Assembly: GCF_003994485.1 (NCBI RefSeq)
Contig: NZ_RZNJ01000006.1
Span: 62,404-126,403 of the forward strand
DNA length: 64,000 nt
Direction: 5' to 3'
Origin: Arsenicitalea aurantiaca
GTDB lineage: Bacteria > Pseudomonadota > Alphaproteobacteria > Rhizobiales > Devosiaceae
Notes under the pieces: generated by a model
The model's input: only the letters and a program-made list of their open reading frames with translations
Databases searched by the model: none
What the model was told of the DNA's origin: nothing
In this document: positions 21,793 through 30,108 of the stretch, piece after piece
How the letters are laid out: every line of letters starts with the position of its first letter
Position numbering within the stretch: position 1 is the first letter of the stretch
Translations under genes and position numbers: made by a program

Positions 21793-22428
21793 ATGCCAGT
21801 TCTGATCGGCGACATCGCGCCCGACTTCGAGGCCGAGACCACCGAAGGCCATATCCGCTTTCACGATTATATCGACGGGCACTGGGCGGTGCTGTTCTCG
21901 CACCCCAAGAACTTCACCCCGGTCTGCACCACCGAGCTCGGCTATACCGCCAAGCTGAAGCCCGAATTCGACAAGCGGGGCGTGAAGGTGCTGGGTCTTT
22001 CGGTCGATGCGCTCGACAATCACGCCGGCTGGGCCGCCGACATCGAGGAGACCCAGGGGACCGCGCTCAACTTCCCGCTGATCGCCGATACGAGCGGCGA
22101 GATCGCGCGGAAATACGAAATGATCCACCCCAATGCCAACGACACGCTGACCGTGCGGTCGGTGTTCGTCGTCGGGCCGGACAAGAAGATCAAGCTCAAG
22201 ATCGAATATCCCGCCTCGACGGGCCGGAATTTCGACGAGGTGCTGCGCGTGATCGACAGCCTGCAGCTGACCGCCAAGCACCAGGTGGCGACGCCGGTGA
22301 ACTGGAAGGATGGCGAGGACGTGATCATCGTGCCGGCCGTCTCCAACGAGCAGGCGCGCGAGAAATTCCCCGGCGGCTGGACAGAGAAGAAGCCCTATCT
22401 GCGCATCGTGCCGCAGCCGGGACGCTAG
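21793..22428 (+). CDS. 1-Cys peroxiredoxin (Prx6 type)
   Basis: The 211-residue cytoplasmic peroxidase reduces hydrogen peroxide and organic peroxides. The peroxidatic cysteine lies in HPKNFTPVCTTELG near residue 45. The long C-terminal region (PVNWKDGEDVIIVPAVSNEQ) is that of the Prx6 group, and no second resolving cysteine of the 2-Cys type is seen. A GGAGACC ribosome site precedes the ATG. It is separated from the aldehyde dehydrogenase by 154 bp with no recognisable feature, and a clear terminator follows it. Confidence 0.94.
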   Translation: MPVLIGDIAPDFEAETTEGHIRFHDYIDGHWAVLFSHPKNFTPVCTTELGYTAKLKPEFDKRGVKVLGLSVDALDNHAGWAADIEETQGTALNFPLIADTSGEIARKYEMIHPNANDTLTVRSVFVVGPDKKIKLKIEYPASTGRNFDEVLRVIDSLQLTAKHQVATPVNWKDGEDVIIVPAVSNEQAREKFPGGWTEKKPYLRIVPQPGR

Positions 22429-22434
22429 GATGGG

Positions 22435-22459
22435 ACGGGGCGGGTGACCGCCCCGTTTT
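22435..22459 (+). terminator. rho-independent terminator after peroxiredoxin
   Basis: A perfect 9-bp stem (ACGGGGCGG at 22435-22443, CCGCCCCGT at 22448-22456) with a GTGA loop runs into TTTT. Confidence 0.88.
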
Positions 22460-22515
22460 CGTTTCGGCCCTCTTAAGCCGATCCTGCTAGAAGAGCCTTT
22501 TCGGCCGGAGGGCGG

Positions 22516-24312
22516 ATGGGCGAGGCGCGGCAGAGGGACGGGCGGGCGGGGCGCGAAGGCCTCGTCTTTTTTGCGCTCTACCTTCTGGGCGCGGTGCTGC
22601 TCGGCTGGCGGCCGCTGGCGCTTCTGGGCCAGGTGCCGCTGCTGTCGGACAGCGACGATGCGATGCGCCTCGTCGTCATGCGCGATTTTCTAGGCGGGCA
22701 GGGCTGGTACGATCTCGTCCAGCACCGGCTCAACGTGCCGTTCGGGGCGGAGATTCACTGGTCGCGGCTGGTCGACCTGCCAATGGCGGGGCTCCTCCTG
22801 CTCCTGAGGCCGATCGCGGGCGCAGGGGCGGAGACGGCGCTGGCCTTCATCTGGCCGATCCTGCTCTACGGACTTTTCCTCTCGGTGCTCGCGCGGCTGA
22901 CGCTGCTGCTCGCGGGGCGGGAGGCGCTCTGGCTTGCGCTGATCCTGCCGCTCTTTTCGCCCGCTATCACCACAGAATTCAGCCCCGGCCGGCTCGACCA
23001 TCACGGGGTGCAGATGATCCTGCTCGTCGTGATGGCAGGGGCGCTGGTGGCGGCGGTCGAGCGGCCGGCGCTGGGCTGGGTCGCGGGCCTCGCGGCGGCG
23101 ACAGGGCTCGCCATCGGCACCGAGGCGTTGCCGGGGATCGCGGCGGGCATCGTCGCGATCGGGCTTCTGTGGGTCCACGCGCCGCGGCACGGACGGGCGA
23201 TGGCGGGGTTCGGGCTCGCCTTTGCGCTGGGGACGGTCGGGCATCTGATGCTGGCGCGGCCGCCGGGGCGGTGGCTGGAGCCGGCCTGCGACATGATCTC
23301 GCCCTTTTACGCGCTCGCGGCGATCGGGGTCGGGGCGGTGTTCTGCCTTGCCGCGGCGTCCTGGACCCGGGACTGGCGGGCATGGCAACGGCTCGCCTTC
23401 GGCGCGGTGACGGGAGGGGCGCTCGTCTTTGGCCTGCTGGCGGCCTATCCGGCCTGCCTTGCGGGCCCCTATGGCAATGTCGATCCCTGGCTCGTTGCCA
23501 ACTGGATCGACCGCATTCTCGAGGCGCGGCCGATCTGGGAGAGCATGGGGACGCTCGCCCCCTATCTCGTCGCGATCACGGTGCCCGGGATCGTCGCGCT
23601 CGGGGTTGCGGCATGGGGGGTGACGCGCGGGGATGGCGCGGCGCGCGAGAGATGGTTCGTGATGCTCGTCTTCCTGGCGGTCGCCTTTACCGTCATGGTC
23701 GTGCAGGTGCGCGGGGCGCGGCTCCTCGCGCCGCTGGTCGTGCCGGCGGGGGCGGCGCTGATCGTGATGATGACGGCGCGGATCGCGGGCGCGCGGCTGA
23801 AGCCGCTGGCGGTGCTGGTGCTCGGGGTCTCGATCCTCGCGTTCACCGGGACCGGATTATCGAGCCTCACGCGGGTCGTCGAGCGGCGGATCGCGGCGGC
23901 GCCGGCTGCGGGCGGCGAGGCGCGGCCCGACCGGCGGGCATGCCTGATCGAGACTGCTTTCACCGCGCTCACTGCGATCGCGCCGGCGCGGCTGCTGGCG
24001 CCGACGGATCTGGGGGCGCATGTGCTCGCCCATACCGCGCATGGGGTGGTGGCGGCGCCCTATCACCGCAATGGCGAGGGCGTGCTCGATACGCTCAATT
24101 TCTGGAGGACGCCGCTCGCCGAGGGCCGCGAGATGCTCGCCCGGCGCGGGATCGACTTCATTGTCCTCTGCCCGGCCATGCCCGAACTGCGCGCGCAGGC
24201 AGGGGTAGACGAAGCAAGTTTCCTCGCGCTCTGGCGGGAGGGGGCACTGCCCGAGTGGATCGGGCCGAGGATTGGAGACGGGCCGCTCGAGATCTATCCC
24301 GTGCGGCCCTGA
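22516..24312 (+). CDS. polytopic membrane protein resembling GT-C/STT3-type glycosyltransferases
   Basis: The 598-residue protein has about 11-13 hydrophobic segments and a soluble C-terminal part from about residue 460. The first loop holds an acidic cluster, LLSDSDDAMRLVVMRDFL (residues 43-60), and a later loop has SPGRLDHHGVQ. A DxD-like motif after the first helix and a DHH in the next loop match the layout of oligosaccharyltransferase STT3/AglB and other GT-C enzymes. I see no WWDxG-type motif that would prove STT3. A GGAGGGCGG site precedes the ATG. It is an isolated gene, convergent with the kinase gene only 3 bp away. Confidence 0.6.
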   Translation: MGEARQRDGRAGREGLVFFALYLLGAVLLGWRPLALLGQVPLLSDSDDAMRLVVMRDFLGGQGWYDLVQHRLNVPFGAEIHWSRLVDLPMAGLLLLLRPIAGAGAETALAFIWPILLYGLFLSVLARLTLLLAGREALWLALILPLFSPAITTEFSPGRLDHHGVQMILLVVMAGALVAAVERPALGWVAGLAAATGLAIGTEALPGIAAGIVAIGLLWVHAPRHGRAMAGFGLAFALGTVGHLMLARPPGRWLEPACDMISPFYALAAIGVGAVFCLAAASWTRDWRAWQRLAFGAVTGGALVFGLLAAYPACLAGPYGNVDPWLVANWIDRILEARPIWESMGTLAPYLVAITVPGIVALGVAAWGVTRGDGAARERWFVMLVFLAVAFTVMVVQVRGARLLAPLVVPAGAALIVMMTARIAGARLKPLAVLVLGVSILAFTGTGLSSLTRVVERRIAAAPAAGGEARPDRRACLIETAFTALTAIAPARLLAPTDLGAHVLAHTAHGVVAAPYHRNGEGVLDTLNFWRTPLAEGREMLARRGIDFIVLCPAMPELRAQAGVDEASFLALWREGALPEWIGPRIGDGPLEIYPVRP

Positions 24313-24315
24313 GGC

Positions 24316-26733
24316 TCAGCGGCGCCCGGCGCGGGGCAGCAGCGTATCGAGCTCGGCAAAGAGCTGGTTTGGCTTGAAGGGCTTCTGGATCACGCGGTCG
24401 CCCGAAAAGGTCTCGAGATCATCCAGATCGCCATAGCCGGTGAGGAACACGGCAGGCAGGTCGGGGCGGCTGCGGCGCGCGGCACGGACGAAATCGCCGC
24501 CATTCATGCCGGGCATCGCGTAATCGACGACGAGGAGGTCGACCCCATCGGCGCGCGCAATGTTCTCGAGCCCCTCGCTGCCGCTCGCGGCCTCGACGAC
24601 GCGATAGCCCTGCTCCCGAAGGAGCGAAGCGGTGACCTCGCGGACAGCATTGTCGTCGTCGACGAGGAGTATGGTGCTGTCGCCGCGCTCGGGGACCGCT
24701 TCGGGCTGGACTGCGGCGGACGCCATGGCCTCGGGCGCTTCGGCGCGGGGCAGGAAGACGTGGACCGAGGTTCCCTCGCCCAGGACCGTGTCGATCTTGA
24801 CCCCACCGCCGGACTGGCGGGCAAAGCCGTAGACCTGGGCAAGCCCGAGCCCAGAGCCCTTGCCGACATCCTTGGTGGTGAAGAAGGGTTCGAGCGCCTT
24901 GGCGAGCACGTCCTCGCTCATGCCGGTGCCGGTATCGGCGACGGTGAGGCGCACATACTGGCCCTCGGGCAGGTCATCGCCTGCCTCGTCCGGACCGAGC
25001 GCGACATTGGCCGTGGTGATGGCGAGGCGCCCCCCGACCCCCATGGCATCGCGCGCATTGATGGCGAGGTTGAGGATGATCATCTCGATCTGTGTGGGAT
25101 CGACGAGCGCATGCCAGAGCGCGTCATCGGGGTGGGTCTCGATCTCGACGCTGCCGCCCATGGTGGTCTGCAGGAGCTCGCGCATGGACGCGACGGTTTC
25201 GTTGAGATCGACCGGGCGCGGCTCGAGGCGCTGGCGGCGCGAGAAGGCGAGGAGCTGGGCTGTTAGCGCCGCGCCGCGATCGGCGGCGATGCGCATGTGC
25301 GAAAGGCGCCGCTTGAGCTTGGGATCGACATCGTCGCCCTCGAAGGCGCGATCGATGAAGTTGAGATTGCCCAGGATCACGGTCAGCAGATTATTGAAGT
25401 CGTGGGCGACCCCCGAGGTCAACTGACCGACCGCCTCGAGCCGCTGCATCTGGCGCAGGGCGTTTTCGGCGCGCTCGCGCTCTTGGATCTGCTCGCGCAG
25501 GAGCCGGTTGGCCTCGGCAAGCTCCTCGGCCTTAACGCGCTGCTCGGAGATGTCGCGGCCGATGGCGTAGATCATCTGGCCCGAGGGCACGGCCGTCCAG
25601 GAGAACCAGGCATCCGAACCATCGGCGCGCAGCATGCGGTTTTCAAAGCGCGTGGTGCGCCCGGTATCGCGCATGGCGTCGCGGACCGCGCGGATGCCGG
25701 CGAGATCATCGGGGTGGACGAACTGCGTCAGGGGCGCCGACAGCAGGGTCTCTTCGGAATGGCCGAGAATGGCCGTCCAGGCCGGATTGACCGAGCGCAG
25801 CCAGCCATCGAGATCGGCCACGGCAAGCAAATCATGGCTATGCTGCCAGATCTGGTCGCGCTCCTGGGTACGCAGCTCGACGCTCTGCTCGAGCGAGGCG
25901 GTGCGCTCGAGCATCGCCTCTTCCTGACGCTTCTGCTCGGTGATGTCCCGGAGGACGCCGACGAAGCGGACGCAGGCGCCATTCTCGAAAAGACTCTGGC
26001 CGCGCGCCTCTACCCAGCGCAATTCGCGGCCGGGGCGCAGGACGCGGAACTGGCGGTTGAGCTCGGTATTGCCGGTGGGCTTGTCGATATCGGCGATCGC
26101 CGCGGCGAGACCGGTGCGATCGTCGGGGTGGATGACGGCAAGAAACTGGCCGAGTTCCCGTGGCGGGCCATCGGTGAAGCCAAACAGATCCTCGCAGACC
26201 GCGTCCCACACGAAGCTGTTGGAGACGATGTCGAAATCCCAGCTGCCGAGCCCGGCGGCGGCAACCGCCAGGCGGGTCGAGATTTCGCTCGCGCGAAGGG
26301 CGCCTTCGGCCTTGCGGCGATCGGAGCGCTCGCGCGCCTCGGCGATGGCCCGGCGCACCGCGGCAGGCAGGCGGCGCAGATTGCGCTTGGTGATGTAGTC
26401 GACCGCGCCGTGCTGGAGGGCGTTGGTTGCGAACTCCTCGCCCACGACCCCAGAGACGAAGAGAAAGGGCACGTCGGGCAGGGCTTCGCGCGCAAGGGCG
26501 AGGGCCGCGAGCCCATCGAACCCCGGCAGCGAATAATCGGCAAGGATCAGATCCGGGCTGGCATCGAGCCCCGCAACGAAGCTCTCGCGGCTCGTCGCGC
26601 GCAGCATGTCGAAAACGAGCTCGCCGGCAGCCAGATGGCTTTCGAGCAGCTCGGCATCGATATCGCTGTCTTCCAGCAGCAGGATACGCAGTGGCGGGCG
26701 GGCAGCCGCGCCGGCAGGCGAACTAGAGGCCAT
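24316..26733 (-). CDS. hybrid sensor histidine kinase (REC-PAS-PAS-HisKA-HATPase-REC)
   Basis: The 805-residue cytoplasmic kinase has an N-terminal receiver (ILLLEDSDIDAELL, LILADYSLPGFDG) and two PAS/PAC regions near residues 145-270 and 295-410. A phospho-acceptor block GVAHDFNNLLTVILGNL lies near 450, followed by an HATPase domain with GKGSGLGLAQVYG. A second receiver (ILLVDDDNAVREV, LLVVDYAMPGMNG) closes the protein. No membrane helices are seen. An earlier GTG (26739) is possible, but the ATG at 26733 follows GAGGGG. It overlaps the single-domain regulator gene by 11 bases and ends the phytochrome operon. Confidence 0.92.
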   Translation of the reverse strand: MASSSPAGAAARPPLRILLLEDSDIDAELLESHLAAGELVFDMLRATSRESFVAGLDASPDLILADYSLPGFDGLAALALAREALPDVPFLFVSGVVGEEFATNALQHGAVDYITKRNLRRLPAAVRRAIAEARERSDRRKAEGALRASEISTRLAVAAAGLGSWDFDIVSNSFVWDAVCEDLFGFTDGPPRELGQFLAVIHPDDRTGLAAAIADIDKPTGNTELNRQFRVLRPGRELRWVEARGQSLFENGACVRFVGVLRDITEQKRQEEAMLERTASLEQSVELRTQERDQIWQHSHDLLAVADLDGWLRSVNPAWTAILGHSEETLLSAPLTQFVHPDDLAGIRAVRDAMRDTGRTTRFENRMLRADGSDAWFSWTAVPSGQMIYAIGRDISEQRVKAEELAEANRLLREQIQERERAENALRQMQRLEAVGQLTSGVAHDFNNLLTVILGNLNFIDRAFEGDDVDPKLKRRLSHMRIAADRGAALTAQLLAFSRRQRLEPRPVDLNETVASMRELLQTTMGGSVEIETHPDDALWHALVDPTQIEMIILNLAINARDAMGVGGRLAITTANVALGPDEAGDDLPEGQYVRLTVADTGTGMSEDVLAKALEPFFTTKDVGKGSGLGLAQVYGFARQSGGGVKIDTVLGEGTSVHVFLPRAEAPEAMASAAVQPEAVPERGDSTILLVDDDNAVREVTASLLREQGYRVVEAASGSEGLENIARADGVDLLVVDYAMPGMNGGDFVRAARRSRPDLPAVFLTGYGDLDDLETFSGDRVIQKPFKPNQLFAELDTLLPRAGRR

Positions 26734-27175
26734 TCGCACCCCTCGGAGGTGGTTCGTTGAGGACGGCCCAGAACATGCCCAGATCCTGGATGGCCTCGAA
26801 GAAGGCGTTGAAATCGACCGGCTTCACCACGAAGGCGTTGACGCCGACTTCGTAGCTGCGGAGCACGTCGCGCTCTTCGCGCGAAGAGGTCAGCATGACC
26901 ACCGGGATGTGCTTTTGCATCGGATCCTGCTTGACCGTCTCGAGCACCTGCAGGCCATCGACCTTGGGGAGCTTCAGATCGAGCAGGACCACGGCCGGAT
27001 TGCCCGGATCGCGCCCGGCAAAGCCGTTGCGTGCATAAAGATAGTCGAGCGCTTCGGCCCCGTCGCGCGCCACGACGATGTCATTGGCGAGCTGGCACTT
27101 GGCGAGCGCGGCGAGGGTCAGTTCGAGATCGCGCGGATTGTCCTCGACCAGAAGGATGGGACGCAGATCAGCCAT
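26723..27175 (-). CDS. single-domain response regulator, Rcp1-like
   Basis: The 150-residue protein is a lone receiver domain: PILLVEDNPRDLELTLAAL at the N-terminus, the phospho-Asp in VVLLDLKLPKVDGLQVLE, the switch Thr/Ser in MLTSSREERD and the Lys in VVKPVDF. It is of the long Rcp1 type that typically follows phytochrome genes and acts as their phosphotransfer partner. The ATG at 27175 overlaps the bphP stop by eight bases. It is probably an intermediate between the phytochrome kinase and the hybrid kinase encoded next. Confidence 0.93.
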   Translation of the reverse strand: MADLRPILLVEDNPRDLELTLAALAKCQLANDIVVARDGAEALDYLYARNGFAGRDPGNPAVVLLDLKLPKVDGLQVLETVKQDPMQKHIPVVMLTSSREERDVLRSYEVGVNAFVVKPVDFNAFFEAIQDLGMFWAVLNEPPPRGANGL

Positions 27176-29396
27176 CAGCCTGTTCCTCGTGTTTTGGGAG
27201 CCCGAAGGTGAAAGTGGCGCCATGGTCGAGTTTGCCTTCTGCCTTGATCCAGCCGCCATGCCTATCGATCACGCGCTTGGTCAATGCAAGCCCAATTCCG
27301 GTGCCCTCGAAATCCTCCACCCGATGCAGGCGCTGGAAGACCCCGAAGAGCTTGTCGACATAGGCCATGTCGAAGCCGACGCCATTGTCGCGGACGCGGT
27401 AGACGGTGCTGCCGGGGCGTGCTTCACCCGAAATGGTGATGATCGCCGGATCGCGGCCGCGGGAATATTTGAGTGCATTGGAGATGAGGTTGGTGAGCGC
27501 CTGGCGCAGGAGCGCAGCATCGCCCCAGCCCGGGGGCAGTCGATCGACCTCCCAGGTGACGTTGCGATCGACATGCTCGCCGGCGACGGAACGCCGGACC
27601 TCCTCGACGAGCTTGTTCATGTCCACCCGCGTCTTTGCCAGATGGGCACGCCCGAGCTGGGAGAAGCTCAGAAGGTCATCGACGAGATCGCCCGCGGCGA
27701 GCGCGGAATCGACGATGGACGTAAGATAGTGGCGCGACTTGTCGTCGAGCGCGCTCTCGCGATCGCGCAGCAGTTCGGCATAGCCCACGATGTGACGGAA
27801 GGGCGCGCGCAGATCGTGCGACACCGAATAGGAGAAGGCCTCGAGCTCCTTGTTGGAGCGTTCGAGTTCCTCGGTCAGCTGCGCGCGCTCCTCGGCGCGC
27901 AGAAGCACGAAATTGACGAGCGCGTTGCGGAAATCCTCAACGCTTTCGACCTCGGCCCGGCTCCATGGCTCGGCGCGCAGGCGTACCTGCTCCTTCCACT
28001 GGTCGAACGACGTACGCGGATGGAGCCGCTCGGCCGTGCCGGTCGCCGGCTTGTTCGGATCACCTCCCCAACTCACCGTGCGCACGACCTCCGGACGGAA
28101 CCACATCACATAGCTGGCGTGAAGCTGCGAGATCGAGGCGGCGACCAGCCCGCTCGCCACATCGCCAAACGTGCGCGCGGCGGGCAGGTTCCGCGACAGC
28201 TCGTCGGTGACGAAGACGTCCTGGGGCACGTTCTCGTGAAGATGCTCGGCGATCATGCGGATCTGGTCATCGGTGGGGGTATTGCCGACCTGCCGGACGG
28301 CCCCATCGACGAGGATGGCGGCGCCGTCGGCGCCGGCAAGATCCATCCAGAGCCCGGCATGCTCGGCAAGCCCGCTCTGGAGGCTCTTCGCGCGGGAGAG
28401 CCGGGCGACGAGCTCGGTCTCGCGCTGCTTGAGGCGGATGCGGGCGGCCGCATGGGCCCCGCGCTCGAGCGAACCGATCTGGAGCGCCAGGATCTTGGTG
28501 GCGAAATTGCACGCCGAACGGGCCTGTGGCGAGACGCGGCGGGGCGTCGCGTGGTGGCAGGAAATCAGCCCCCAGAGCTGGTCCTCGACGAGGATCGAAA
28601 TCGACATGGAGGCGAGCGTGCCCATGTTGCGCATGTATTCGAGATGCACCGGCGAGACGCTGCGCAGCCCCGCAAAGCTCATGTCGAGCGGCCTGCCGTC
28701 GAGAGGACTTTCGGCGGGCGCGACAGGCACGGGCTGGTAGGCGGCATCTGGGATGAGGCGGAGGGGATTGAGCCGGTAAAGTTCGCGCGCCTGGGCCGGG
28801 ATGTCGCTCGCGGGGAAGCGAAGCCCGAGATATGAGGGCAACACCCCGTCGCCGGATTCGGCGATGACGGTGCCGTGCCAGTCCTTGTCGAAGCTGTAGC
28901 AGAGGACGCGGTTGAACCCGGTGATCGCGCGGACCTCCTCGACGGCGAGCGCGGCGAGGGCATGGAGGTTTTCCACCCCCACGACGCTGTCGGCGAGAAG
29001 CTGCAGCCGCGGGTAAAGAGTGTCGAGCGTCTCGCCGGCCTCGGGCGGGGTGGGCTCGAATTCGAGGATGGTGCCCTGATCGGTGCGGTGGCCGACGACC
29101 TGATATTCGACCCCACCAAGGGTGAGCGAGCGCAGGAGCGTCGCCTCGCCCGACCTGACCCAGCCGACGAGACCGGGCCCGAGCAGGTCAGCGGCGCTGG
29201 CGCCCGCGAGGATGCCCGCGCCGAGCTGGCTCGCCGCGTTGGTGCTGGCCTGGAGGATCTCGAGGCTCTCGGGGGCGAGCACGAGGAGCACGCCATGGGG
29301 CTGGATGCCGCCCGGAATGCGGATCGGCTCGCGCGCGCAGGCGTCGAGATCGAGCGCAACCGGATCGATGGGGGTGTCGGTCGTGGGCTCAGTCAT
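27168..29396 (-). CDS. bphP: bacteriophytochrome histidine kinase
   Basis: This 742-residue red/far-red photoreceptor has the PAS-GAF-PHY-HisKA-HATPase order. The biliverdin-linking cysteine is Cys20 in LDACAREPIRIPGGIQPHG, as in bacterial BphPs. The GAF domain carries FPASDIPAQARELY and SPVHLEYMRNM, the chromophore-pocket motifs. The PHY domain spans about residues 310-490. The kinase domain has SYSVSHDLRAPFRHIVGY, and HATPase blocks such as VRDNGVGFDMAYVDKLF follow. It overlaps the heme oxygenase gene by four bases and the regulator by eight, so chromophore synthesis, sensor and output are produced together. Confidence 0.96.
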   Translation of the reverse strand: MTEPTTDTPIDPVALDLDACAREPIRIPGGIQPHGVLLVLAPESLEILQASTNAASQLGAGILAGASAADLLGPGLVGWVRSGEATLLRSLTLGGVEYQVVGHRTDQGTILEFEPTPPEAGETLDTLYPRLQLLADSVVGVENLHALAALAVEEVRAITGFNRVLCYSFDKDWHGTVIAESGDGVLPSYLGLRFPASDIPAQARELYRLNPLRLIPDAAYQPVPVAPAESPLDGRPLDMSFAGLRSVSPVHLEYMRNMGTLASMSISILVEDQLWGLISCHHATPRRVSPQARSACNFATKILALQIGSLERGAHAAARIRLKQRETELVARLSRAKSLQSGLAEHAGLWMDLAGADGAAILVDGAVRQVGNTPTDDQIRMIAEHLHENVPQDVFVTDELSRNLPAARTFGDVASGLVAASISQLHASYVMWFRPEVVRTVSWGGDPNKPATGTAERLHPRTSFDQWKEQVRLRAEPWSRAEVESVEDFRNALVNFVLLRAEERAQLTEELERSNKELEAFSYSVSHDLRAPFRHIVGYAELLRDRESALDDKSRHYLTSIVDSALAAGDLVDDLLSFSQLGRAHLAKTRVDMNKLVEEVRRSVAGEHVDRNVTWEVDRLPPGWGDAALLRQALTNLISNALKYSRGRDPAIITISGEARPGSTVYRVRDNGVGFDMAYVDKLFGVFQRLHRVEDFEGTGIGLALTKRVIDRHGGWIKAEGKLDHGATFTFGLPKHEEQADG

Positions 29397-30001
29397 GGAT
29401 GCGGGTCCGGCAGGGGGGCGAGCGCAGGGGCGAGCCAGCTCTGGAGCAGGGTGAAGGTCTCGTTTGCGGCATGGATCACCTCCTCATCGGTTTCTGGATC
29501 CGCCCCGGCCTCGAGGTCGCGGCGAAATGCGTTCCACATCGATCCGGCGTGGGCGCCGTAGGGATCGAAATAGGCGATGCGGGCGAGGCGCGGATCGCCC
29601 GAGCGGGCGAGCGCACGCCCGATGACGCGCCCCCCGAGGGTCGAGCCCTCGAGGACGTAGCAGGCCCCGAGCGCGCCGGGGGCGGTGTCGGCGATCGCCG
29701 CGGCGGCATCGGCGCGCGGCAGGGCGTCGAGCGAGGCCCCGTCATGCCCCAGGGCGACGAGGTCGGCCCGCAGCGCCCCAAGCCGTCCGCGCCCCGCCAT
29801 CAGTCCCTCGGGCAAGCGGAGCGCAAAGAGCGGTTCGAGCACGGCGTGGATGCCATGGAAGCGCTCGAGCAGGCCGCGCAGGCGGGGCATATCGGCCGCC
29901 ATGGCATCGATATCCATGCCGGCCTCGAGCCGATGGTGGGCGGTGGCGGTGCCGGCCTTCAGCCGCTCGCCGAGGGTGGGCCTGTGCAGGGATGCGAGCA
30001 T
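29393..30001 (-). CDS. bphO: biliverdin-producing heme oxygenase
   Basis: It opens heme to biliverdin, the chromophore of the adjacent phytochrome. The 202-residue protein is a bacterial heme oxygenase-like helical protein. The proximal histidine is expected in ATAHHRLEAGMD near residue 20, and the distal-helix glycine region is ACYVLEGSTLGGRVIGRAL near 113. The gene overlaps bphP by four bases, the usual BphO-BphP arrangement. The start is uncertain: ATG 30001 is preferred, but an in-frame GTG at 30022 would add MKRGRIP. It is the first gene of a four-gene operon. Confidence 0.9.
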   Translation of the reverse strand: MLASLHRPTLGERLKAGTATAHHRLEAGMDIDAMAADMPRLRGLLERFHGIHAVLEPLFALRLPEGLMAGRGRLGALRADLVALGHDGASLDALPRADAAAAIADTAPGALGACYVLEGSTLGGRVIGRALARSGDPRLARIAYFDPYGAHAGSMWNAFRRDLEAGADPETDEEVIHAANETFTLLQSWLAPALAPLPDPHP

Positions 30002-30108
30002 GGGTATCCGGCCGCGTTTCACTCAAGATCGCGGACGCGCAGCGCCGATCTCCGTTCAGGTTCTAGCATAGCGGCGCGGGCGCGCCAACCGAGCGGGAGA
30101 GGGCCAGA

